Source: Hydrogenovibrio sp. UBA650 (GTDB lineage: Bacteria; Pseudomonadota; Gammaproteobacteria; Thiomicrospirales; Thiomicrospiraceae). Taken from it: DNA of 13,562 nucleotides. The position numbers and the translations under genes are program-made. The DNA lies in NCBI GenBank assembly GCA_002299245.1, contig DBOI01000076.1:5023-18584 (forward strand), read 5' to 3'. The notes beneath the pieces are model-generated. The model was not told where the DNA came from. It saw nothing but the letters and a program-made list of their open reading frames with translations, and searched no databases. Every line of letters starts with the position of its first letter. Positions within the stretch are counted from its first letter, which is position 1. This document shows positions 1-5,980 of this stretch, one piece after another.

Positions 1-16
1 TAGGTTTAAGTAATTT
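1..16 (+). repeat. Intergenic direct repeat, copy 1 (TAGKTTTAAGTAATTT)
   Basis: This 16-base sequence recurs at 510-525 with one mismatch (15/16), so the two copies bracket trxA. A related form lies at 3191-3206 upstream of hemE. The core AGTAATT is at 9-15. Function unknown; it could be a regulator site or sequence carried along with gene 3' ends. Confidence 0.4.
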
Positions 17-61
17 AACTCTATCCAAAATCACATCATAAAAAACATAATCTCATACAAA

Positions 62-89
62 TTCAAACACTCCCTATATCAAATTTAAT
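62..89 (+). promoter_or_regulatory. Possible trxA promoter
   Basis: TTCAAA (62-67, 4/6 to TTGACA) and TTTAAT (84-89, 5/6 to TATAAT) are separated by 16 bases, giving a 5' leader of roughly 55 bases before the trxA start. The region is very AT-rich, so chance matches are likely. The rest of positions 1-150 shows no coding signal that I can support. Confidence 0.28.
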
Positions 90-150
90 AGCAAAGCTGC
101 TTTTAAGGTGTTGTGTATCTATTTGTATTACTAGATGAACAGGAGAAAAC

Positions 151-465
151 ATGATTTCTACAAGTGATTCAAACTTTGATGCAGAAGTTTTACAATCTGA
201 TTTACCAGTATTGGTCGATTTTTGGGCCGAGTGGTGTGGGCCTTGTAAAATGATCGCTCCAATTTTGGATGAAATCGCTGCTGAATTTGACGGAAAAGTA
301 AAAGTTGCAAAACTAAACATTGATGAAAATCCTGCTACACCGCCTAAGTATGGTGTACGAGGCATTCCAACTCTAATGCTTTTCAAAAACGGTGAAGTAG
401 ACGCAACTCAGGTTGGTGCTCTATCAAAATCACAATTAACAGCATTCCTAGAAGGTAATCTGTAA
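151..465 (+). CDS. trxA: Thioredoxin 1
   Basis: Small cytoplasmic dithiol oxidoreductase that keeps protein cysteines reduced and donates electrons to enzymes such as ribonucleotide reductase and PAPS or methionine sulfoxide reductases; thioredoxin reductase recharges it. At 104 residues it is a full single thioredoxin fold. The redox motif WCGPCK is at residues 28-33, the buried Asp at 23, and the cis-proline loop GIPT at 71-74 (Pro73). An AGGAG ribosome site at 141-145 lies five bases before the ATG, so the start is secure. Rho follows 140 bases downstream, the same trxA-rho order as in E. coli. Residues 59-66 read ENPATPPK, close to the usual ENPxTAPK form. Nothing suggests inactivation. 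The symbol is well supported, although a second thioredoxin elsewhere in the genome cannot be excluded. Confidence 0.97.
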   Translation: MISTSDSNFDAEVLQSDLPVLVDFWAEWCGPCKMIAPILDEIAAEFDGKVKVAKLNIDENPATPPKYGVRGIPTLMLFKNGEVDATQVGALSKSQLTAFLEGNL

Positions 466-472
466 TTTGTTT

Positions 473-510
473 GTTCCGGGTTTAAATCACCCGGAACGTC
501 CCACCTTTTT
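473..510 (+). terminator. Hairpin after trxA, probable terminator or attenuator
   Basis: A perfect 8-bp stem, GTTCCGGG (473-480) with CCCGGAAC (490-497), encloses a 9-base loop beginning 7 bases after the trxA stop. The T-run (506-510) starts eight bases beyond the stem, so this is not a textbook intrinsic terminator. It may terminate weakly, or protect the trxA 3' end with some read-through into rho. Confidence 0.55.
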
Positions 511-525
511 AGTTTTAAGTAATTT
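510..525 (+). repeat. Intergenic direct repeat, copy 2
   Basis: Matches positions 1-16 at 15 of 16 bases, including the 12-base exact run TTTAAGTAATTT (514-525). It lies just after the post-trxA hairpin and about 80 bases before rho. Confidence 0.4.
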
Positions 526-605
526 CTTTTCAAAAAAACCAAAATCCCAATTCTGGATTAAAACCCTTTTCACAGATATTCGTAAGTAACCTCAAATTAA
601 AAGCT
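526..605 (+). promoter_or_regulatory. C-rich, G-poor rho leader (candidate rut region)
   Basis: By hand count these 80 bases hold 18 C and only 6 G, with CCC or CC clusters in an A-rich background and no evident hairpin. That is the composition Rho prefers to load on. Rho is known to terminate its own leader transcript in E. coli, so autoregulation is a reasonable inference. No ATG occurs in 466-605, so there is no obvious counterpart of the E. coli rhoL leader peptide. Confidence 0.4.
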
Positions 606-1865
606 ATGAATTTATTAGATTTAAAAAAACAATCCGCCGCCGCACTCCTTGATTTAGCCGCCAGTATGGGCTTAGACAACCTAGCAAGATTGCGTAAACA
701 AGACATTATATTTGCCATCTTAAAAGCGCACTCTAAAAAAGGAGAAGACATTTATGGCGAAGGAGTACTGGAAATCTTACCTGACGGATTTGGTTTCTTA
801 CGCTCTGGCGACGGTTCATACTTAGCTGGCCCTGATGACCTTTATGTTTCTCCAAGCCAGATTCGCCGTTTCGGGCTGCGCAAAGGTGACACCATTCAAG
901 GTAAAATCCGCCCACCAAAAGACGGTGAGCGTTACTTTGCCCTGTTAAAAGTTGAAAAGATCAACTTTGAAGACCCTGAAATAGCGCGTAAGAAAATCGC
1001 GTTTGAAAACCTGACACCTCTTCACGCTCAGGAACGCTTGAAAATGGAACTGGGTAATGGCAGCACAGAAGACATTACTCCTCGTATTATCGACATCGCT
1101 TCACCATTTGGTAAAGGTCAGCGTGGTTTGATTGTCGCACCGCCAAAATCAGGTAAAACAGTAATTCTGCAACAGATGGCGCAATCCATTGCTGAAAACC
1201 ACCCTGAAGCCTATTTGATCGTTCTACTAATCGACGAACGTCCTGAAGAGGTTACTGAGATGGAACGTACGGTTAAGGGTGAAGTCATATCTTCCACCTT
1301 CGATGAGCCAGCTTCTCGTCACGTTCAAGTTGCAGAAATGGTAATCGAAAAAGCCAAACGCCTGACTGAACATAAAACTGACGTGATCATTTTGCTCGAT
1401 TCTATTACCCGTCTTGCACGTGCCTACAACACAGTTACTCCTGCTTCAGGTAAGATCCTTTCTGGTGGTGTTGATGCAAACGCGCTTCACAGACCTAAAC
1501 GTTTCTTCGGTGCTGCGCGTAATATTGAAGAGGGTGGTTCTCTGACCATTATTGCAACTGCACTGGTTGAGACCGGTTCTAAGATGGACGAAGTCATCTT
1601 TGAAGAGTTCAAAGGTACCGGTAACATGGAACTTCACCTATCACGCGATATTGCAGAAAAACGCACCTTCCCTGCGATCAACCTTAACAAATCTGGTACT
1701 CGTAAGGAAGAGCTATTGGTTAAACCAGATGAGCTTCAGAACATCTGGATTCTACGTCGTTTCTTGGGTGGAATGAACAATGAGATCGAAGCGATTGAGA
1801 CCTTAATTGATCAGATGAAGGTCACCAAAACCAACGATGAGTTGTTTACAGCAATGAAACGATAA
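606..1865 (+). CDS. rho: Transcription termination factor Rho
   Basis: Homohexameric RNA-dependent ATPase and helicase that loads on C-rich nascent RNA and removes RNA polymerase. At 419 residues it matches the E. coli protein in length and aligns almost without gaps. In order: an N-terminal helical part (1-47); the OB-fold primary RNA site with the RNP-like GFGFLR near 61-66; and the RecA-like motor with the Walker A sequence APPKSGKT near 178-185, a Walker B region around VIILLDS, the Q-loop segment LSGGVDANALHRP near 278-290, and the conserved KGTGNMELHLSR toward the C-terminus. Tandem stops TAA-TAG end it. The ATG has no good Shine-Dalgarno sequence (CAAATTAAAAGCT precedes it), so translation may be weak or A-rich-leader dependent. 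The start is fixed by alignment to E. coli MNLxxLK. Trx-rho synteny supports orthology. Confidence 0.98.
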   Translation: MNLLDLKKQSAAALLDLAASMGLDNLARLRKQDIIFAILKAHSKKGEDIYGEGVLEILPDGFGFLRSGDGSYLAGPDDLYVSPSQIRRFGLRKGDTIQGKIRPPKDGERYFALLKVEKINFEDPEIARKKIAFENLTPLHAQERLKMELGNGSTEDITPRIIDIASPFGKGQRGLIVAPPKSGKTVILQQMAQSIAENHPEAYLIVLLIDERPEEVTEMERTVKGEVISSTFDEPASRHVQVAEMVIEKAKRLTEHKTDVIILLDSITRLARAYNTVTPASGKILSGGVDANALHRPKRFFGAARNIEEGGSLTIIATALVETGSKMDEVIFEEFKGTGNMELHLSRDIAEKRTFPAINLNKSGTRKEELLVKPDELQNIWILRRFLGGMNNEIEAIETLIDQMKVTKTNDELFTAMKR

Positions 1866-1876
1866 TAGAGTGAAAA

Positions 1877-1922
1877 ATTAATTACTGATTGCCAAAAATA
1901 TTGTTGCAATTCAGTAATTAAT
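1877..1922. promoter_or_regulatory. Long inverted repeat between rho and rpmE2
   Basis: ATTAATTACTG (1877-1887) pairs perfectly with CAGTAATTAAT (1912-1922), and ATTGC (1888-1892) pairs with GCAAT (1906-1910) if T1911 is bulged. This gives a 16-bp AT-rich stem around a 13-base loop. A T6 run follows at 1934-1939, too distant for a standard terminator. The right arm overlaps the rpmE2 -35 region. It could end rho transcripts, act as an operator for rpmE2, or both. Confidence 0.55.
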
Positions 1923-1931
1923 GACTATAAT
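1904..1931 (+). promoter_or_regulatory. rpmE2 promoter
   Basis: TTGCAA (1904-1909, 4/6 to consensus) and a perfect TATAAT (1926-1931) are 16 bases apart. Transcription would start near 1938, giving a leader of about 42 bases. The -35 element sits inside the inverted repeat at 1877-1922, and a further copy of the repeat arm, AGTAATTAAT, lies in the leader at 1953-1962. Confidence 0.6.
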
Positions 1932-1979
1932 CCTTTTTTCTCAGATTTTATTAGTAATTAATTTATTTGGAACGTCATC

Positions 1980-2228
1980 ATGAAAGCAGGCATTCATCCA
2001 GAGTACAACGAAGTAGTTTTCCAGGACATCTCAACTGGTGAAACTTTTATCACTCGCTCTACTATTGAAAAGACTTCTGGCGACACAATCACTCTAGACG
2101 GTAAAGAATACCCGCTAGTACGTGTTGAAGTTTCTAGCGCTTCTCACCCTTTCTACACTGGTAAGCAAACTCTTGTAGATACTGAAGGGCGTGTTGAAAA
2201 GTTCAAGCAGAAGTACGCTCGTCGTTAA
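1980..2228 (+). CDS. rpmE2: 50S ribosomal protein L31, type B (cysteine-free)
   Basis: Ribosomal protein of the large subunit that bridges to the 30S head. It is 82 residues long, and the opening MKAGIHPEYNEVVFQD and the SASHPFYTGKQ segment are diagnostic of the type B (L31p2/YkgM) group. There is no cysteine anywhere, so the zinc-ribbon of type A L31 is absent. In many bacteria this form replaces the zinc-bound paralogue when zinc is scarce and is repressed by Zur. Whether that applies here depends on whether a zinc-type rpmE exists elsewhere in the genome. GGAA at 1969-1972 lies seven bases before the ATG. It has its own promoter upstream and a strong terminator downstream, so it is probably monocistronic. 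Rho next to an L31 gene is a recurrent arrangement, for example in Bacillus. Confidence 0.96.
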   Translation: MKAGIHPEYNEVVFQDISTGETFITRSTIEKTSGDTITLDGKEYPLVRVEVSSASHPFYTGKQTLVDTEGRVEKFKQKYARR

Positions 2229-2247
2229 TCTCAAAAAGATTCAACGC

Positions 2248-2284
2248 AAAAAAGCGCCGCAGGTTATCCTCTGGCGCTTTTTTT
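2248..2284 (+). terminator. Strong intrinsic terminator after rpmE2
   Basis: AAAAAAGCGCC (2248-2258) pairs with GGCGCTTTTTT (2273-2283). The inner bases add AGG/CCT around a TTAT loop, and the T-run spans 2278-2284. The A-run on the left and T-run on the right would let it work in both directions. It begins 20 bases after the rpmE2 stop. Confidence 0.93.
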
Positions 2285-2324
2285 ATGTCTGCTGAGTTTG
2301 TAAAACATGGCGCGGCAATTGCTT

Positions 2325-2353
2325 TTGTTTTTCTAATTTTGAAACGATACAAT
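2325..2353 (+). promoter_or_regulatory. Possible promoter of the thermonuclease-family gene
   Basis: TTGTTT (2325-2330) and TACAAT (2348-2353, 5/6) are 17 bases apart. Initiation would fall near 2360, only a few bases before the ATG at 2363, implying an almost leaderless transcript. No Shine-Dalgarno sequence is present upstream of that ATG, which fits. Still a weak prediction. Confidence 0.35.
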
Positions 2354-2362
2354 CACTCCACT

Positions 2363-3172
2363 ATGAGAATTCTATTCGCCTGTCTAATCAGTTTATTCGC
2401 TCTTTCTGCGCCCTCCTTTGCAGACGAACAGAGTTGCGTTGTTGATTTAGAAAAATTGCTCTGGGTAAAGGCGGAATACGCAATAACCGGCGACACCATT
2501 ATTGTGCAAAATCAACGCGTGCGTCTGATTGGTATCGATTCACCTCAAAAAGAACGTAAAGAAAAGTTTCAAACCCCAGGTGAACCCCTTGCCGATGAGG
2601 CCCAGCTCTTCCTTAATAAACTACTTGCCAATAATGACTTAGACATTGGAATTGAATTTGACGAGACTCAATTTGATAACCGAAATCGTCAATTGGCACA
2701 CTTGTTTTTAAAAGATGGCAGTAGCGTGCAACAACAAATGCTTGAGAGCGGATATGTACTTGCCCATACCAGTTACGACAATCTTAAACATGCTAAATGT
2801 TACTACCAAGCTGAAGCCAAGGCTAGAAATGGCGGCTACCAATTATGGGATGTTGCTGCCAAAAACCCGGAGCTGCACTACCCTTTGATAGAAAGCTCCA
2901 AAATTTATGCGGATGATGAAGGGTTTCGCATAATCCGCGGCAAGGTAGAAAAAGTAGACAAGTCTTCAACTAATTACATTATCAATACTGATACCACAGG
3001 TATTCGAGTCCCCAAGAAACATTGGCAAAAATTTGACTACAACCAGCTAAAAAAACTGCAAGGTAAAGAGATCGAAGTCCGCGGGTTTGTTTACCATTAC
3101 CGCCAGGCCATGTATATGATCATTGACCACCCTTTTGCGATAGACGCTTTAAACCCGCTAAAACAAAATTAG
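2363..3172 (+). CDS. Secreted thermonuclease (SNase)-family protein, Glu43 position is Gln
   Basis: A 269-residue protein with a signal peptide (MRIL, a hydrophobic core to about 16, predicted cut after SFA at 20), hence periplasmic or secreted. Residues about 35-155 form a staphylococcal-nuclease OB fold. Comparing with micrococcal nuclease: Asp21 is D44 (TGDT), Arg35 is R54 (VRLIGID), Asp40 is D59, Thr41 is S60, and Arg87 is R109 (NRNRQLAH). The general-base Glu43 is Q62, in DSPQ instead of the usual D-[TA]-PE. C25 and C146 are the two cysteines of the mature protein and could form a disulfide. The C-terminal part (about 185-265, with EVRGFVYHYRQ) resembles the extra OB-like tail of gammaproteobacterial relatives. 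An upstream in-frame ATG at 2285 was rejected because it follows directly on the terminator T-run and would bury the signal peptide. DNA or RNA hydrolysis is the family activity; here it may be weakened, leaving binding. Confidence 0.85.
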   Translation: MRILFACLISLFALSAPSFADEQSCVVDLEKLLWVKAEYAITGDTIIVQNQRVRLIGIDSPQKERKEKFQTPGEPLADEAQLFLNKLLANNDLDIGIEFDETQFDNRNRQLAHLFLKDGSSVQQQMLESGYVLAHTSYDNLKHAKCYYQAEAKARNGGYQLWDVAAKNPELHYPLIESSKIYADDEGFRIIRGKVEKVDKSSTNYIINTDTTGIRVPKKHWQKFDYNQLKKLQGKEIEVRGFVYHYRQAMYMIIDHPFAIDALNPLKQN

Positions 3173-3190
3173 CAGGAATCAATTTCCCTG

Positions 3191-3206
3191 AGTTATTAAG
3201 TAATTA
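3191..3206 (+). repeat. Intergenic AGTTATTAAGTAATTA element upstream of hemE
   Basis: Contains TTAAGTAATT (3196-3205), also found in the repeats at 1-16 and 510-525, and is one insertion away from them overall. It lies about 77 bases before the hemE start, comparable with the 80-base distance of copy 2 from rho. Confidence 0.35.
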
Positions 3207-3228
3207 GTTTCGTTATTTAGCCTGCCAT

Positions 3229-3243
3229 AAGCTAAAATAGCTT
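3229..3243 (+). promoter_or_regulatory. Possible hemE -10 region within a short palindrome
   Basis: AAGCT (3229-3233) and AGCTT (3239-3243) flank AAAAT, and the -10-like TAAAAT (3233-3238) overlaps this dyad. No convincing -35 element is visible. A repressor site over the -10 is conceivable, but the arms are only five bases. Confidence 0.25.
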
Positions 3244-3282
3244 CCTCAATTTTTACAAGAATTACAGCTAAAGGGCCTCAAA

Positions 3283-4347
3283 ATGGCAGAACTACAGAAC
3301 GACCGTTTTTTACGTGCAATACTTAAACAACCCGTTGACCGGACTCCTGTATGGATGATGCGTCAAGCTGGTCGCTATCTGCCAGAATACCGTGCAACTC
3401 GTACTAAGGCTGGCTCTTTTATGGATCTTTGCCGCAATGCGGAACTTGCTTCAGAAGTAACCTTACAGCCGCTTGAGCGTTACCCTTTAGACGCTGCAAT
3501 CCTATTCTCTGATATTCTGACAATTCCCGATGCCATGGGACTTGGCCTGCGTTTTGAAACTGGCGACGGCCCTATTTTTGACAAACCAATTAAAACTCAA
3601 GCCGATGTCGATGCACTATATGTGCCTGACATGAGCTCTGAGCTTGGCTATGTAATGAATGCGGTGAGTACGATTCGCAAAGACCTCAATGGCCGCGTGC
3701 CTTTGATTGGTTTCTCAGGAAGCCCCTGGACACTGGCGACCTACATGGTTGAAGGTGGTTCAAGTAAGCAGTTCGGCAAAGTTAAAGGCATGATGTTTGA
3801 AAATCCAAAAATGATGCATCAGATCCTAGATATCCTTGCTGACTCCGTCACCGCATACTTAAACGCGCAAATTGAAGCCGGAGCTCAGGCAGTGCAGATT
3901 TTTGATACTTGGGGTGGCCTGCTAACTCCTCGCGACTACAAAGCTTTCTCTCTGGACTATATGGCTAAAATCGTTGATGGTTTGATCAAAGAATACGACG
4001 GTCGTGAAATTCCGGTAATTATGTACACCAAAGGTGGCGGACAGTGGCTGGATGCCATGGCAGCAACAGGCGCACACTGTCTGGGAATTGACTGGACAAT
4101 GGATATGGCTGATGCTCGTGCGCAGGTTGGCGACAGAGTTGCACTGCAAGGAAATATGGACCCTACAGTACTTTATGCTTCACCAGAGCGTGTTCGTGAA
4201 GAGGTAAAATCAGTGCTTGAAAGCTATGGTAAAGGTACAGGCCATGTATTCAATTTAGGACACGGAATCCATCCTGGTATTGATCCTGAGACTGTTGATG
4301 CCTTTATTAATGCGGTTGTAGATTACAGTCCGGAATATCACCTCTGA
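3283..4347 (+). CDS. hemE: Uroporphyrinogen decarboxylase
   Basis: Cytoplasmic homodimer that removes four carboxylates from uroporphyrinogen III to give coproporphyrinogen III, the committed step toward protoheme. At 354 residues it has the same length as E. coli HemE and aligns throughout. The signature WMMRQAGRYLPEY is at 24-36, with Arg27 and Arg31 for substrate carboxylates. The catalytic Asp77 is in FSDIL, with GFSGSPWTLATYMVEGG in the middle and HVFNLGHGIHPG near the end. An AAGGG ribosome site at 3271-3275 lies seven bases before the ATG. No terminator is visible in the 26 bases separating it from the convergent response-regulator gene, so transcripts of the two may overlap. HemW, a heme chaperone, is encoded 6 kb away. 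The function is secure. Confidence 0.98.
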   Translation: MAELQNDRFLRAILKQPVDRTPVWMMRQAGRYLPEYRATRTKAGSFMDLCRNAELASEVTLQPLERYPLDAAILFSDILTIPDAMGLGLRFETGDGPIFDKPIKTQADVDALYVPDMSSELGYVMNAVSTIRKDLNGRVPLIGFSGSPWTLATYMVEGGSSKQFGKVKGMMFENPKMMHQILDILADSVTAYLNAQIEAGAQAVQIFDTWGGLLTPRDYKAFSLDYMAKIVDGLIKEYDGREIPVIMYTKGGGQWLDAMAATGAHCLGIDWTMDMADARAQVGDRVALQGNMDPTVLYASPERVREEVKSVLESYGKGTGHVFNLGHGIHPGIDPETVDAFINAVVDYSPEYHL

Positions 4348-4365
4348 TTAATGAGGACTCGCTGA

Positions 4366-4373
4366 GGGGGGGG
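4366..4373. repeat. Homopolymer of eight G
   Basis: An uninterrupted G8 run lies in the 26-base gap between hemE and the response-regulator gene, directly against the latter's stop codon. It is outside both reading frames, so slippage would not alter either protein. It may also be a sequencing-sensitive spot. Confidence 0.8.
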
Positions 4374-4748
4374 TTAACCTGAATGGTTTTTTAACAATCT
4401 CTCCACTACCGAAAGTAGTTCGTTTGGCTTGAATGGCTTAGGCATCCAAGCATCAATTCCCGCGCCTTCAGCTTGATTTTTTAGAGTTTCACTGTCTTCG
4501 GCGGTAATCATAATAATTGGAATATGCTTGGTATCGGCGACTTTTTTAAGCTCCTTTACAAGCTCAATACCGTTCATCTCCGGCATGCGATAATCTGTCA
4601 CAATCAAGTCGTACGCCTGCTCTTCAACTCGATCTAAAGCCAATTGTGCGCTTTCTACGTCTTCAACCTGGCAGCCTTTACTTTTCAGGATCATTGAGAC
4701 CAGTTTTCGGGTCACCGCCTGGTCGTCAACTGCTAAGATCCTAAACAT
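4374..4748 (-). CDS. Single-domain (CheY-like) response regulator
   Basis: A 124-residue stand-alone receiver domain with no output domain. Visible active-site residues are the acidic pair D8-D9, phosphoacceptor D52 (TDYRMPEMNG), switch T82 (MITAED), W101 at the aromatic switch position, and K104 followed by Pro (PKPF). It should therefore be phosphorylatable. The ATG is two bases past the stop of the EAL-HDOD gene, and its ribosome site (AGGA, minus strand of 4757-4760) lies inside that gene's 3' end, so the two are almost certainly co-transcribed and translationally coupled. With no kinase gene nearby, it is an orphan regulator. The pairing suggests that it acts with or on the EAL-HDOD protein, but that is inference. 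The sequence alone cannot separate a chemotaxis CheY from other single-domain receivers. Confidence 0.92.
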   Translation of the reverse strand: MFRILAVDDQAVTRKLVSMILKSKGCQVEDVESAQLALDRVEEQAYDLIVTDYRMPEMNGIELVKELKKVADTKHIPIIMITAEDSETLKNQAEGAGIDAWMPKPFKPNELLSVVERLLKNHSG

Positions 4749-4750
4749 TG

Positions 4751-5953
4751 CTAGAATCCTACTGATTCAGCAAATTTCATCGCTTGAAGATAACAGTGAG
4801 AGGCTTTAGTCGGAGTCAAACCTTCAGGTAAATCGATCTCCGTACTACCTCTTTCCAATCTCATGACAACGGAAAGAGTCGTACCAAGTAAGCCGGTTTT
4901 TTCCAGCAATGCTTGCTCAATCTCGCGCTCCATACCCAGTTTTTCTATAAGACTCTGCATATCACTGTCCATCACCGCATCCAAACAGGAGAACAATCCG
5001 ACTGTAAAGTAACGCTCAACAGAAGATTGTGAAAGCTCTTTAGCAACCAACTCGCAGAATTTTGCCCTGGTTAGAGCCGTGATAAACAACTCCATCGGTT
5101 TGTCATCCACGCCGGCAAGTACCAACATACTTGCCCAGCTTTTTAGGCGATTTAAACCAAAACGCAAAACCGCATCGTGAATTGAAGATATTTTAAGATC
5201 TGGGCCACTTGTCTGGGCAACAAACTTCATCAGTTTTTGACTCAGAGAGACATCTTTAGAAATAATACTGGATAGTTTATGCATATCCACATCCGGATCA
5301 TAAACGCTAGATAGCAACTCCAAAGTGGTCAACTTATTCTGCGGCAGGCGCTTACCTTCAATAATCTTCGGTTTGGCGAAGAAATAGCCTTGATAGTAAT
5401 CAAAATCAAGCTTTGCACAGAATTCAAACTGTTGGCGCGACTCAACTTTCTCTGCCAGAAGCTTTATACCTTTCGACTTTAGACGCTTGCTGTGCTCCAT
5501 CAGCTGTTTAGGACCGACCTCTAGAATGTCAACCTTGATAATATCCGCATACTCTTCAAGCACTTCAAACTCTGGGTTAAAGACATAATCGTCTAGAGCA
5601 AGAGTAAATCCCATCTGCTTGAGCTTTTTCACTGCTTCGACTAGCTTTGGCGTGACGTGCGCATCTTCAAGGATTTCAATTACAACTTTGTTTTTTGGAA
5701 AAAACGGCTGGTAATCTCGAAGTAACAGGCCTTCGGTAAAATTGATAAAACCTTTATGCTTACCTAATACATCAGCCAAGTCCATTTCACCAAAAGCATT
5801 TATCATGACTTGCGCGGAAGCAGTATCGCCACCAAGAATCATGGCATGATTATCCTGAGTATTACCTCTGAATAGGAGTTCGTAAGCGATTACTTCGAGT
5901 TTTTTATTAAAAATTGGCTGGCGACCAAGGTAAATGTCTACTAATCCATCCAA
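4751..5953 (-). CDS. EAL-HDOD signalling protein (YuxH/CdgJ-like)
   Basis: A 400-residue cytoplasmic protein of the YuxH architecture: EAL domain (about 5-195) then HDOD domain (about 205-395). The EAL motif reads ELL (E25), yet all eight canonical phosphodiesterase positions appear kept: E25, N71 (FINFT), E93 (IEILE), D121 and D122, K140 (IKVD), E168 (LAEKVE) and Q188 (YQGY). Loop 6, usually DDFGTG, is DDYVFN, as commonly seen in this family, so c-di-GMP hydrolysis is plausible but not assured. HDOD domains are metal-less HD relatives used in signalling assemblies; Vibrio cholerae CdgJ is a related protein linked to motility. The start is TTG, preceded by AGGA with six bases of spacing and an in-frame stop shortly upstream, and no usable ATG occurs before residue 38. 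It lies 27 bases after yggX and couples to the response-regulator gene. Confidence 0.88.
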   Translation of the reverse strand: MDGLVDIYLGRQPIFNKKLEVIAYELLFRGNTQDNHAMILGGDTASAQVMINAFGEMDLADVLGKHKGFINFTEGLLLRDYQPFFPKNKVVIEILEDAHVTPKLVEAVKKLKQMGFTLALDDYVFNPEFEVLEEYADIIKVDILEVGPKQLMEHSKRLKSKGIKLLAEKVESRQQFEFCAKLDFDYYQGYFFAKPKIIEGKRLPQNKLTTLELLSSVYDPDVDMHKLSSIISKDVSLSQKLMKFVAQTSGPDLKISSIHDAVLRFGLNRLKSWASMLVLAGVDDKPMELFITALTRAKFCELVAKELSQSSVERYFTVGLFSCLDAVMDSDMQSLIEKLGMEREIEQALLEKTGLLGTTLSVVMRLERGSTEIDLPEGLTPTKASHCYLQAMKFAESVGF

Positions 5954-5980
5954 AACAAATCCTAACGGTTACTGGAACTA

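Noticed and set aside
63..386. 107-residue frame on the minus strand over trxA
   Set aside because: Shadow of trxA; low-complexity translation with no family features. The same reasoning removes the other antisense or offset frames over rho, hemE, trmB, the AsmA-like gene, hemW and rdgB.
466..605. rhoL-type leader peptide
   Set aside because: No ATG exists in the trxA-rho gap, and the TTG at 472 runs into a stop after four codons.
1877..1922. Zur box for rpmE2
   Set aside because: The family is often Zur-controlled, but the dyad has long AT-rich arms and a 13-base loop rather than the compact palindrome of known gammaproteobacterial Zur sites. Kept only as an unassigned regulatory dyad.
2285..2362. 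26-residue N-terminal extension of the thermonuclease-family protein from ATG 2285
   Set aside because: This ATG directly follows the T-run of the rpmE2 terminator, and the extension would place the signal peptide internally; ATG 2363 gives a standard signal sequence.
4341..4356. Terminator after hemE (CCTC/GAGG)
   Set aside because: Four-base stem overlapping the stop codon with no T-tract.
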